The notes beneath the pieces were generated by a model. That model made no database searches. It was not told the origin of the DNA and was given only the letters and a program-made list of their open reading frames with translations. Shown here one piece after another: positions 35,615-44,170 of a stretch of DNA of 61,559 nt. A program made the position numbers and the translations under genes. Each line of letters begins with the position of its first letter. The first letter of the stretch is position 1. Source of the DNA: JAJDIA01 sp031555505 (GTDB lineage: Bacteria > Bacteroidota > Bacteroidia > Bacteroidales > Tannerellaceae); NCBI GenBank assembly GCA_031555505.1, contig JAVBUH010000038.1, positions 1-61,559 on the forward strand, written 5' to 3'.

Positions 35615-35622
35615 CAAAAGTA
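35615..35622 (-). promoter_or_regulatory. -7 element of the serine palmitoyltransferase gene
   Basis: The minus strand reads TACTTTTG, about 90 nt before the start codon. It is back to back with the lipid kinase -7 box, with 53 nt between them. Confidence 0.45.
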
Positions 35623-35675
35623 GTAAAAAAATAACTTATAGTGGGGTAAATGCTTTAAAAGTTTTAGTAAAGCAC

Positions 35676-35683
35676 TATTTTTG
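35676..35683 (+). promoter_or_regulatory. -7 element of the lipid kinase gene
   Basis: TATTTTTG, 33 nt before the ATG at 35717, matches TAnnTTTG. Confidence 0.45.
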
Positions 35684-35716
35684 TCATCTAATATGAAACT
35701 GGTAAGTCTATGAGGC

Positions 35717-36691
35717 ATGAGTAATAATGGAAGGAAATTGCAGGCAATCATCAATCCGATTTCGGGTGTCGGCTCCAAGCGGAAAATCCCTAAGATGATA
35801 GAGGAGATGTGTGAGAAGAAGGGGGATATGCTGGATATCGCTTTTACGGAGTATGCCGGCCATGCTTCGGAACTTACCCGCAAGGCGATCGACGAAGGGG
35901 CGGATGTGATCCTTGCCGTGGGTGGCGACGGGACGGTGAATGAGATCGCCCGTGCGATGTTGCATTCGGATGCGGTGCTGGGGATTATCCCGAAGGGCTC
36001 GGGCAACGGGCTGGCGCGTGAGTTGCATATTCCGATTGATGTGAAGGGGGCGCTGGAGGTTATCAGCAAAGGGAATGTAACTTCGATTGACAGTTGTAAG
36101 GCTAACGACCGTATTTTCTTTTGCACCTGCGGGGTGGGGTTTGATGCCGCCGTCAGCCAGAAGTTTGCCAACGAGAAGCACCGGGGTTCTCTTACCTATA
36201 TTAAGAATACGGTGGAAGAGTATCTGAGTTATAAGCCGGAGCCTTATGAATTGCTGGTGGACGACGATCAGACGATCAAGGAGAAGGCTTTCCTTGTGGC
36301 CTTAGCGAATGCGTCGCAATACGGAAACAATGCCTTCATTGCGCCTCATGCGAATATTGAGGATGGGAAGATGGATCTTACGATACTGGCACCTTTTACG
36401 CCGTTGGATATTGCTCCGCTGGCTATTCAGTTGTTTACGAAGCAGATCGACCGTAATAGCAAGATCCGGACGATGAAGGCGCGGGAGGTGACAATTATCC
36501 GGCAGAAACCGGGAGTGATGCACCTGGATGGGGAGCCGGTGATGGTGGACAGTCATATCCATATTAAGGTACAGCCTCGTTCATTGAAGGTCTTTACGTC
36601 CGATCAGGTGTCTTTTACGGAAGAAGTGTATAATTTCTTCGGCCAGGTAACCCGTTTCTTCGACAATAAACTGCCCTACATATTCAGGTAA
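35717..36691 (+). CDS. Diacylglycerol/sphingosine kinase-family lipid kinase
   Basis: A 324-aa DAGK-catalytic protein. The nucleotide loop GGDGTVNEIARAM (from about residue 69) and GSGNGLAREL are the hallmarks. The C-terminal beta-sandwich contains HLDGEP, which carries a conserved catalytic-site residue region. It phosphorylates a lipid hydroxyl; diacylglycerol, undecaprenol, or a sphingoid or ceramide base are all possible. Being divergent from the serine palmitoyltransferase gene suggests a sphingolipid substrate, which is inference only. Its last 16 nt overlap the end of the convergent methyltransferase gene. Confidence 0.88.
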   Translation: MSNNGRKLQAIINPISGVGSKRKIPKMIEEMCEKKGDMLDIAFTEYAGHASELTRKAIDEGADVILAVGGDGTVNEIARAMLHSDAVLGIIPKGSGNGLARELHIPIDVKGALEVISKGNVTSIDSCKANDRIFFCTCGVGFDAAVSQKFANEKHRGSLTYIKNTVEEYLSYKPEPYELLVDDDQTIKEKAFLVALANASQYGNNAFIAPHANIEDGKMDLTILAPFTPLDIAPLAIQLFTKQIDRNSKIRTMKAREVTIIRQKPGVMHLDGEPVMVDSHIHIKVQPRSLKVFTSDQVSFTEEVYNFFGQVTRFFDNKLPYIFR

Positions 36692-37389
36692 AAATCCCGG
36701 GTGAGTGCGATATACTCCGGGGTGTATCGATGACGTTCCAGTTCGATGGTGAGATAGTCTGCACTTAAATCAGGTGTCGGTTTCCCGGCTATTTCTATCA
36801 GTATCCGTTTGGGTTGTGCATGCGGTATGGGAACAACGTATGTCTGGCGTACGCGGTGCAGTCCGTTCTCTGCCAGGATGGCTAGTAACTTCTCTTCCTG
36901 GTCGGCCGGGAGTACCAGGCAAAGTCTTCCCGTTGGAGTCAGTAAACGGTGGCATCCGCATACCAGGTCTTCCAGTAAGAGCGAATCAGTGTGCCGGGCA
37001 ACTGTCCGTTTTTGATCCGGACTTTTCAACGAATCATGGAAATAAGGAGGATTTGATACTATCCGGTCGTATTGCCTGCTTGTGGTTTGAAGAAAGGTGT
37101 TGAAGGCAACGTGAGCCACACAGATCCGGTTGGCAAACGGGGATGCGGTGCAGTTGGCTTCTGCCTGCCGGCAGGCAGAAGCATCGATATCAATCGCATC
37201 TATGCAGGCAGTTGACCGTTGGGCAGCCATCAGGGCGATCAGTCCTGTTCCTGCGCCTACATCCAGCACATATTGTGCCTGTTCTACCGATGCCCAGGCG
37301 CCCAGCAATACTCCGTCCGTACCAACTTTCATCGCACACAAATCCTGTCGGACTGTAAACTGTTTGAATTGAAAAAATGCGTTTGCCAT
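36676..37389 (-). CDS. trmN6: TrmN6-like tRNA1(Val) adenine-37 N6-methyltransferase
   Basis: A 237-aa class I SAM methyltransferase of the YfiC family, which methylates N6 of A37 in tRNA1(Val). The start is MANAFFQFKQFTV, then VGTDGVLLGAWA and SAM motif I VLDVGAGTGLIALMA (about residue 40). The catalytic motif NPPYF (about 105) is that of N6-adenine methyltransferases. ATG at 37389 is chosen over an upstream frame start at 37455. Its 3' end overlaps the lipid kinase gene by 16 nt. Confidence 0.9.
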   Translation of the reverse strand: MANAFFQFKQFTVRQDLCAMKVGTDGVLLGAWASVEQAQYVLDVGAGTGLIALMAAQRSTACIDAIDIDASACRQAEANCTASPFANRICVAHVAFNTFLQTTSRQYDRIVSNPPYFHDSLKSPDQKRTVARHTDSLLLEDLVCGCHRLLTPTGRLCLVLPADQEEKLLAILAENGLHRVRQTYVVPIPHAQPKRILIEIAGKPTPDLSADYLTIELERHRYTPEYIALTRDFYLNM

Positions 37390-37441
37390 TAAAATACAAA
37401 GAATGATTGATGCAAAAATAGTTTGTTTAGATGGAAAAACG

Positions 37442-37449
37442 TACCTTTG
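37442..37449 (+). promoter_or_regulatory. -7 element of lon
   Basis: TACCTTTG, 39 nt before the lon ATG. A TTTG at 37422-37425 lies 16 nt upstream, shorter than the usual 19. No sign of a separate heat-shock promoter was recognised. Confidence 0.5.
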
Positions 37450-37488
37450 GCACACTTATTGATGAAGTTGCGTTGCATATAGCAGAAT

Positions 37489-39948
37489 ATGAAAAGGAAA
37501 ATGAAAAAGAATTATCTACCTGTTCTCACTGATTTGGACGAAAGTATCGGCATTATGATGCCTATCCTTACGGAGTGTGATGTTGATGAGGATTTTACCG
37601 ATGGCTTGGAAAAAGTGGGAGATGTACTCCCTATCCTGCCGCTGCGGAATATGGTCTTGTTCCCGGGAGTTGCCATGCCGGTAATTATCGGGCGTGTCAA
37701 GTCCATGCGTTTGGTGAAAGAAGCTGTTCAGAAGAAGCACATGATCGGTGTGGTGTGCCAGAAAGAGGTAGACACGGAAGAACCGGGACTGGATGATTTG
37801 TTTTCGATCGGCGTGATCGCTGATATCGTCAGGGTACTGGAGTTGCCCGATGGTAACACTACGGTTATCCTGCAAGGGAAAAAACGCTTTAAACTTGACG
37901 AACTGACTACATCCGAACCTTTTCTTAATGGCCGTATCACCCAGTTGGAAGAGGTGATACCTCCGAAGAGCGACCGTGAATTCGAAGCACTTGTCTCTAC
38001 CATCAAAGACCTGACGATCAAGATGCTTTCTGCGCTTACCGACCCACCACGCGACCTGATTTATTCGCTCAAGAACAATCAGAATGTACTCTATATGACC
38101 AACTTCTCCAGCAGCAATATTCCCAATACGGCTGCGGAGAAGCAACAACTACTGATGATAGGCGACCTAAAGGAACGTGCCTACCGCTTGCTTTTTATTC
38201 TCAACCGTGAATACCAACTGGTGGAAATGAAAGCTGCCATCCAGATGAAGACCCAGGAGGATATCAATAAGCAGCAGAAAGAGTATTTCCTGCAACAGCA
38301 GATCAAAACCATCCAGGAGGAACTGGGAGGTAATATGAACGACCTGGAGATCAAGGAACTGCGCAAGAAAGCTGCGAAGAAAAAATGGTCGAAGTCAGTC
38401 GGAGAAACGTTTGAGAAAGAACTCAACAAACTGGAACGCCTTCATTCGCAGTCGCCCGATTATTCCATCCAGATGCAGTATGTACAAATCATTGCCAACT
38501 TGCCCTGGAACGAATACAGCAAAGACAATTTCAATCTCAAGCATGCCCAGAAAGTACTTGACCGGGATCATTATGGACTGGAGAAAGTAAAGGAACGTAT
38601 TATCGAACACCTGGCCGTGTTGAAGCTGAAGGGCGATATGAAATCACCTATCATCTGCCTTTACGGCCCTCCGGGTGTAGGGAAAACGTCGCTGGGTAAG
38701 TCTGTGGCAGAAGCCCTGAACCGTAAATATGTGCGCATTGCTCTGGGCGGCTTACATGATGAGGCTGAGGTGCGCGGTCACCGCCGTACTTATATTGGGG
38801 CGATGTCGGGCCGCATTATCCAGAGTATCCAAAAGGCAGGTACATCCAACCCTGTATTTATCCTGGATGAGATAGACAAAGTGTCAAGCGATTTCAAAGG
38901 CGATCCCGCTGCCGCTTTGCTCGAAGTGCTCGACCCTGAGCAGAACGGTACATTTCATGACAACTACCTTGATATCGACTACGACCTGAGCAAGGTGATG
39001 TTTATCGCTACGGCCAACAGCCTCACTACCATTTCCCAGCCCTTGCTCGACCGTATGGAACTGATCGAAGTAAGCGGTTACATTATGGAAGAGAAAGTGG
39101 AGATTGCCAATCGTCATCTTATTCCGAAGCAGTTTGAAAATCATGGTATTGAAAAAGGGTATATTAAGTTTCCGAGAAAGACACTGCAAAAGATGGTTGA
39201 ATCGTATACCCGTGAGAGTGGTGTGCGCGAACTCGACAAGAAGATAGCCAAGATCATGCGCAAGGTAGCCCGCAAGATCGCTTCCGACGAGACTGTGTCG
39301 CCACAGATTAAACCCGAAGATCTGCATGGGTACCTTGGTGCTACCGAATATACACGCGACAAATACCAGGGCAATGATTACGCCGGAGTAGTGACTGGTT
39401 TGGCCTGGACGGCTGTAGGCGGTGAAATACTCTTTGTAGAATCGAGTATCAGTAAGGGGAAAGGTCTGAAGCTGACGCTAACCGGCAACCTGGGCGATGT
39501 GATGAAAGAGTCGGCTATGTTAGCGCTTGAATATATCCATGCACACGCCTCTTTCTTCGGTATTTTGGAAGAAATGTTCGAAAACTGGAACGTACATGTC
39601 CATGTACCCGAAGGGGCTATTCCGAAAGACGGGCCGAGTGCCGGTATCACCATGGTCACTTCCCTCGTCTCTGCTTTTACCCAACGCCGGGTGAAGAAAG
39701 GAATTGCCATGACGGGTGAAATGACACTGCGCGGAAAAGTACTGCCTGTAGGCGGTATCAAGGAAAAGATACTGGCTGCGAAACGTGCCGGCATCAGCGA
39801 GATCATCCTGTGCAAGGAGAACAAAAAAGATGTAGACGAGATCAGCCAAGGTTACCTCGATGGCCTCTCTTTCCATTTCGTGGAAGACATCCGTCAGGTA
39901 ATTGACTTTGCCCTGCTTACATCCAAAGTACCCAATCCCCTTTTCTGA
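37489..39948 (+). CDS. lon: ATP-dependent protease Lon
   Basis: An 819-aa AAA+ protease that degrades misfolded and regulatory proteins in the cytoplasm. The N-terminal substrate-binding domain starts at about residue 43 (LPILPLRNMVLFPG). Walker A is GPPGVGKTSLGKS (about 392) and Walker B FILDEIDKV. The catalytic dyad is Ser in PKDGPSAGIT (about 718) and Lys in GGIKEKILAA (about 758). Full family length with no gaps. Another ATG at 37501 could be the start. Monocistronic. Confidence 0.97.
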   Translation: MKRKMKKNYLPVLTDLDESIGIMMPILTECDVDEDFTDGLEKVGDVLPILPLRNMVLFPGVAMPVIIGRVKSMRLVKEAVQKKHMIGVVCQKEVDTEEPGLDDLFSIGVIADIVRVLELPDGNTTVILQGKKRFKLDELTTSEPFLNGRITQLEEVIPPKSDREFEALVSTIKDLTIKMLSALTDPPRDLIYSLKNNQNVLYMTNFSSSNIPNTAAEKQQLLMIGDLKERAYRLLFILNREYQLVEMKAAIQMKTQEDINKQQKEYFLQQQIKTIQEELGGNMNDLEIKELRKKAAKKKWSKSVGETFEKELNKLERLHSQSPDYSIQMQYVQIIANLPWNEYSKDNFNLKHAQKVLDRDHYGLEKVKERIIEHLAVLKLKGDMKSPIICLYGPPGVGKTSLGKSVAEALNRKYVRIALGGLHDEAEVRGHRRTYIGAMSGRIIQSIQKAGTSNPVFILDEIDKVSSDFKGDPAAALLEVLDPEQNGTFHDNYLDIDYDLSKVMFIATANSLTTISQPLLDRMELIEVSGYIMEEKVEIANRHLIPKQFENHGIEKGYIKFPRKTLQKMVESYTRESGVRELDKKIAKIMRKVARKIASDETVSPQIKPEDLHGYLGATEYTRDKYQGNDYAGVVTGLAWTAVGGEILFVESSISKGKGLKLTLTGNLGDVMKESAMLALEYIHAHASFFGILEEMFENWNVHVHVPEGAIPKDGPSAGITMVTSLVSAFTQRRVKKGIAMTGEMTLRGKVLPVGGIKEKILAAKRAGISEIILCKENKKDVDEISQGYLDGLSFHFVEDIRQVIDFALLTSKVPNPLF

Positions 39949-40017
39949 TTAATCCCTCATCGTTCACGAGCTTATGTCCTAAGAGGATTGGTAATAACCG
40001 GGCAGTTTAGATAAAGT

Positions 40018-40054
40018 AAGAGGCTGCCCATTTTGCGAACAGCCTCTTTTCTTT
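40018..40054. terminator. Terminator between lon and the sugar locus
   Basis: AAGAGGCTG (40018-40026) and CAGCCTCTT (40040-40048) form a perfect stem, followed by TTCTTT. It ends lon and may also serve the convergent TIM-barrel gene that stops at 40063. Confidence 0.85.
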
Positions 40055-40062
40055 ACATAGGG

Positions 40063-40914
40063 TCAAAAGATTTCATTGGTAATCTGATTGTAGTACTCGA
40101 TGCATTTTTTGATGTCGGGCACCGAATTCTCCCAGTTGTACTCATATTCGATTGAGAAGATACCTCTGAATTTTTGCCGTTTTAGTTCCATGAGCATATC
40201 CTTTACGGGAAGGATGCCGGTATTCCAGATCACATCGTGCTGTTCTTTCACTCCAACCTGTTTGGGTGCGATGTCTTTGAAGTGCAGGGAGATGACCCGG
40301 CCGTCGAGCTTTTTGAGGCAATCCACGGAGTTGAGCCCTTCCCTTGTCCAGTGACCTACATCGGCACAGGAGCCGATCCGTTTGTCCCGGCTCCGGATGG
40401 CATTCAGCAGATTGTCCGGATTCCAGTAATCAGAGGGTATGGGGTGATTGTGTACCGCCAGCTTGATGTTGTACTTTTTGACCAGGCTTTCCACAAAGTC
40501 CCAATCTTTCAATGCCGGCTCGGCGGTGATCACTTCGATGCCCATGTTTTTGGCAAACCGGAATTGCTTTTCCCAGTCTTCGCGTTTATCCAGGACAACT
40601 ACGCCTGTGGCAATGATTTTGATGCCTTTGGCCGAAGCGATCTGAAGGAGGCGTTTCTGGGCTTGTTCGTCGAGGTCGAACCCGAATACTTTGTTGCCAA
40701 ATTCACCTCCCAGTTTATGACCCGGATAGACCTCAATGTAGCGAAGCCCCAGTTCGTTCACCTTGTCGAATGTTTCCATCAGGGTGAAAAGGTGGAAAGA
40801 ATAGGATTGTACACCCAGCTTCCAGCCGTTCTTTTCTGCTTTTACCTGCGCCGACATACAAACGGAAAGGCTTCCGAAGATGGCCAGTAGCAGGTATTTT
40901 GATAGTACTTTCAT
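40063..40914 (-). CDS. Exported TIM-barrel sugar isomerase/epimerase-like protein
   Basis: A 283-aa xylose-isomerase-like TIM barrel (AP-endonuclease 2 family) with a Sec signal (about 1-22, ending MSAQ). Metal-ligand candidates are His in VHNHPIPSD, Asp-His in CADVGHW, His in SLHFKD, and Glu in FSIEYEYNW. These proteins act on sugars or keto-sugars as isomerases, epimerases or lyases. It is the last gene of the SusCD locus, 33 nt after the Gfo/Idh/MocA gene. The exact reaction is not readable. A second exported TIM barrel lies at 55518-56459 with only distant similarity. Confidence 0.85.
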   Translation of the reverse strand: MKVLSKYLLLAIFGSLSVCMSAQVKAEKNGWKLGVQSYSFHLFTLMETFDKVNELGLRYIEVYPGHKLGGEFGNKVFGFDLDEQAQKRLLQIASAKGIKIIATGVVVLDKREDWEKQFRFAKNMGIEVITAEPALKDWDFVESLVKKYNIKLAVHNHPIPSDYWNPDNLLNAIRSRDKRIGSCADVGHWTREGLNSVDCLKKLDGRVISLHFKDIAPKQVGVKEQHDVIWNTGILPVKDMLMELKRQKFRGIFSIEYEYNWENSVPDIKKCIEYYNQITNEIF

Positions 40915-40947
40915 ACGTTTTTGTTGGATGGATTAATAATTATGTTT

Positions 40948-42450
40948 TCAGGGCATGTGAGGCAGGCTGAAACCGTTGTTGTAGGTATGCTGTATCCATT
41001 CACGGGCCATATCGGCGGCATTGAAGTCGGCAAAACGCCGGTCGAAGCGGGGATCTCCATCGATAACTTCGAAGTTGTCTACCGTTACGATCTTCAGTTT
41101 GTCTGATGCCGAAATGTTGGTGAATTGCATATTCTCGCCGTCCCAGAGGAGCTCTCGGTTGAGGCCTTGCAGGCGGACTGCTGGTACACCCATGACCACC
41201 ATTTCATTGAATGGTCCGGAGAATTCAAAGTTGGAAGATGCCTCTGTGCGGTTGCCGGCTGTCTCTTTACAGGCCCTGATCCAATCCTGCTCGTGGGCGT
41301 TGGTAGACCAGATGTCGCCGTTTCCTCCCTTTACCCGTGGGATGGAAGGGGCCGGTTGGTTGAAGTGCAGCATTTCGGATGTAGGCAGTAGGGTAGGGTT
41401 CATGCCGTAGCACCCGGTCATGATCTTTCCTTTGGTTCCGATAAAGATGATGCCGCCGTTCTCGTCGCCCATCATTTGCCCGTCTTTCAGTTCGGTAGGA
41501 CGTTCGGGCAGCAGGCCGCCGTCGTACCAAAGCACTTTCACCTCGGGCATATTGACTTTTCCTTTGGGTTTACGTGCCGGGAACGTATAGGTTACTATCT
41601 GTGCATGCGGAGGTGAGTAGAGGTTGCACAGGGTGGAGCTACCATACACCTTTGTAGGGTATTTCAATCCGAGTGCCCAGTAGACCGGGTCCATGATGTG
41701 GCAGGCCATATCGCCCAAAGCACCTGTGCCGAAGTCCCACCAGCCACGCCAGTTCCAAGGGGTATAGACCGGGTTGTAGGCGATCTTTTTAGACGGGCCG
41801 ATAAACAGGTCCCAGTCCAGTGTGGATGGTACGGCTGGTGTGTCTTTGGGAAGTTGCAAGCCCTGTGGCCAGATGGGGCGGTCGGTCCAGCAATGCACTT
41901 CGTAGACATCCCCAATGATGCCGGTTTGTATCCATTCGGCTATCTGGCGACACCAGTCGAACGAATTACCCTGGTTTCCCATCTGGGTAGCTACCCGGTA
42001 TTTCTTTGCCAGCCGGGTAAGTAACCGTGATTCGTATACGGAGTGTGTGAGGGGTTTCTGTACATAACAATGTTTACCCAGAGTGATACCGTGGGCTGCT
42101 ACGCCGGCATGTGTATGGTCGGGAGTGGCTACCATGATGGCGTCAATGGATTTGCCAAACTCGTCAAACATCACACGCCAGTCTTTGAAACGTTTGGCGT
42201 TGGGGTAATCTTTGAATGTCTTATCGGCATATTTCCAGTCTACGTCGCACAGGGCAACGATATTCTCTGTTTTCATATTGCCAAGGTTGCGGCGTCCCAT
42301 GCCGCCTACACCAATGCCTGCGATGTTGAGTTTATCACTGGGGGCGATATATCCGAACGGTTTACCCAGCACACTGCCCGGAACGATTGTCAATCCTGCG
42401 GCAGCCATGGCTCCAGTTTTCAGGAAATTTCTTCTCGAAATGTTATTCAT
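40948..42450 (-). CDS. Tat-exported Gfo/Idh/MocA oxidoreductase (SusCD locus)
   Basis: A 500-aa NAD(P)-dependent oxidoreductase with a twin-arginine signal (SRRNFLKTGAMAAAG). The Rossmann loop is GVGGMGRRN (about 47-55), and the active-site Lys-Pro lies in YVQKPLTHS (about 145). The C-terminal alpha/beta domain contains GTGALGDMACHIMDPVYW, with the catalytic His expected in ACHIMD. Export with a tightly held cofactor, as in glucose-fructose oxidoreductase, would let it oxidise sugars in the periplasm. It is 20 nt after susD and 33 nt before the TIM-barrel gene. Confidence 0.9.
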   Translation of the reverse strand: MNNISRRNFLKTGAMAAAGLTIVPGSVLGKPFGYIAPSDKLNIAGIGVGGMGRRNLGNMKTENIVALCDVDWKYADKTFKDYPNAKRFKDWRVMFDEFGKSIDAIMVATPDHTHAGVAAHGITLGKHCYVQKPLTHSVYESRLLTRLAKKYRVATQMGNQGNSFDWCRQIAEWIQTGIIGDVYEVHCWTDRPIWPQGLQLPKDTPAVPSTLDWDLFIGPSKKIAYNPVYTPWNWRGWWDFGTGALGDMACHIMDPVYWALGLKYPTKVYGSSTLCNLYSPPHAQIVTYTFPARKPKGKVNMPEVKVLWYDGGLLPERPTELKDGQMMGDENGGIIFIGTKGKIMTGCYGMNPTLLPTSEMLHFNQPAPSIPRVKGGNGDIWSTNAHEQDWIRACKETAGNRTEASSNFEFSGPFNEMVVMGVPAVRLQGLNRELLWDGENMQFTNISASDKLKIVTVDNFEVIDGDPRFDRRFADFNAADMAREWIQHTYNNGFSLPHMP

Positions 42451-42470
42451 GTTTCATTATGTTGAATGGA

Positions 42471-44144
42471 TTAATAATTCGGATTCTGCTCCAGGGCACC
42501 GTTCGAGCGGTCTATTTCGGCTTGTGGTATGGGGAAGGGCCAGCTGTTGTCTCCGGCATTGATCCCTTTATCGGCAAATCCGTATTTCTTATAGAAAGCC
42601 TGCATCACGGAGGTGTAGTCTCCCCAACGGACCAGGTCGTACAGACGAAGTCCTTCAAGGGCAAACTCAACTCTTCTTTCATGCTTGATGGCTTTCAGCA
42701 GGTCGTCGCTTTCTTTCACGGCATACTGAGACGTGAAGGTGGCATCATCCACAGGGGTGAGGCCATCAGCCAGTTTCCGGTAGATAGCTGATTCGTCTGT
42801 CTTCGAAGTGGTAACAAAGGCCCGGTGGCGTACCTGGTTGAGGTATTTCACGGTCTCGGTCTTATTTCCGCCGGATTGCAGATTGGCTTCGGCATAAATA
42901 AGTAGTACTTCGGAATAACGCATCCAATAAGGTGCCCATTTGCTTCTCATCAGGTCACCATTGAGACGGTAAGCTTGCGGAACAAACGCCTTCCTGCTGT
43001 GTTGCAGGTTATAGTCGTTGTTATATCCCCGGTAGTTATGCACCTCTTCTCCTCCGGCTGCAGTTGGGAAGATGTCGCCGTCACTGATAGCGGTGAATAC
43101 TTTGCGAGGATCGTTCACTTCAAACGCAGCTGTCAGGTCACGGGTAGGACAGCATCCGCCCCATCCGCCTACATTGTTACGTCCTACGTTCATGATGGCA
43201 AAGGCATCACCACCCATACCGATCTCCGGCTTATAGTCGGTTTCTACGGTGAAGATGCTTTCTTTCGACTGCTGTCCTGTGATATAGTCGCCTTTGTATA
43301 AATCCTGGAAGTCAGGTAGTAAAGACAAATTGCTTCCCGAAATAATATCACCTGATAGTTGTTTGGCGATAGCATATTCGGCGATAACATCTCCCTGCAT
43401 TTTTCCCTGATTCATGAGTCCGGCAAAGAACATGGCAGCACGGGCTTTCAGTGTTTTGGCAGCCTCTTTGGAAGCGCGTCCTGTTTCGGATGCCGGCAGT
43501 TGGCTAGCAGAAGGCAAATTGGCATCTGCAATTGCCTCGTCGAGGTCTTTGTACAACTGTGTGCGTACTTCTTCCAATGTACTACGCGGCGGTCTTTCGG
43601 ATGGCGGCAGCGTGGAGATGACGAGGGGAACGCCGGCAAACGTATTCACCAGATCAAAATAGTACCAGGCTCGGAGGAACTTCACTTCCGCTATATACCG
43701 GGAGATAGTTGCCTGTGGTACCGGTTGTCCTCCGCTGACCAGTTGAAGGCCTTCCTTGCTTAATCCTTCGATGGCGGCATTACACCGTCCGATCCCTTTG
43801 TAGCGGTGCTGCCAGGTCTCGAGCAACAGGGGGTTAGAGGCAAGTGGGCGTCCGCGCCCTATTTCGGCCGTTTGCGGCCGGTCGCCGGGGTCGGAACCAC
43901 CACAATCCGCATCATCCACACTTTCGCTTCCAATGGCTATTTTGTTGATGGAATAGGCGAATCCGTCCCGCAAGGGAACATAGCAATTGGTTACCATTTT
44001 CATACCGGCATCATCGGTGGTATAGTAGGTGTTTTCATCGAGAACACCATGTGGGTCTCTTTCCAGAAAAGAATCACTACAAGATGTGATAAATAAAACT
44101 GCCGAGACTAACCATCCGGCTTTAATAGATATGTTGTGCTTCAT
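42471..44144 (-). CDS. SusD/RagB-family nutrient-binding lipoprotein
   Basis: A 557-aa outer-membrane lipoprotein that caps the SusC channel and captures the substrate. The lipobox FITSCSDSFLERDP is typical; the lipid Cys is at about residue 22. The SusD N-terminal domain (about 24-220) with TPR-like helices and the RagB C-terminal part (about 280-557), ending NRSNGALEQNPNY, are both present. It follows susC by 26 nt. The ligand cannot be inferred from the sequence; the downstream genes suggest a sugar that is oxidised or isomerised in the periplasm. Confidence 0.95.
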   Translation of the reverse strand: MKHNISIKAGWLVSAVLFITSCSDSFLERDPHGVLDENTYYTTDDAGMKMVTNCYVPLRDGFAYSINKIAIGSESVDDADCGGSDPGDRPQTAEIGRGRPLASNPLLLETWQHRYKGIGRCNAAIEGLSKEGLQLVSGGQPVPQATISRYIAEVKFLRAWYYFDLVNTFAGVPLVISTLPPSERPPRSTLEEVRTQLYKDLDEAIADANLPSASQLPASETGRASKEAAKTLKARAAMFFAGLMNQGKMQGDVIAEYAIAKQLSGDIISGSNLSLLPDFQDLYKGDYITGQQSKESIFTVETDYKPEIGMGGDAFAIMNVGRNNVGGWGGCCPTRDLTAAFEVNDPRKVFTAISDGDIFPTAAGGEEVHNYRGYNNDYNLQHSRKAFVPQAYRLNGDLMRSKWAPYWMRYSEVLLIYAEANLQSGGNKTETVKYLNQVRHRAFVTTSKTDESAIYRKLADGLTPVDDATFTSQYAVKESDDLLKAIKHERRVEFALEGLRLYDLVRWGDYTSVMQAFYKKYGFADKGINAGDNSWPFPIPQAEIDRSNGALEQNPNY

Positions 44145-44170
44145 AACTTATTAATATAAAATGATTAACA

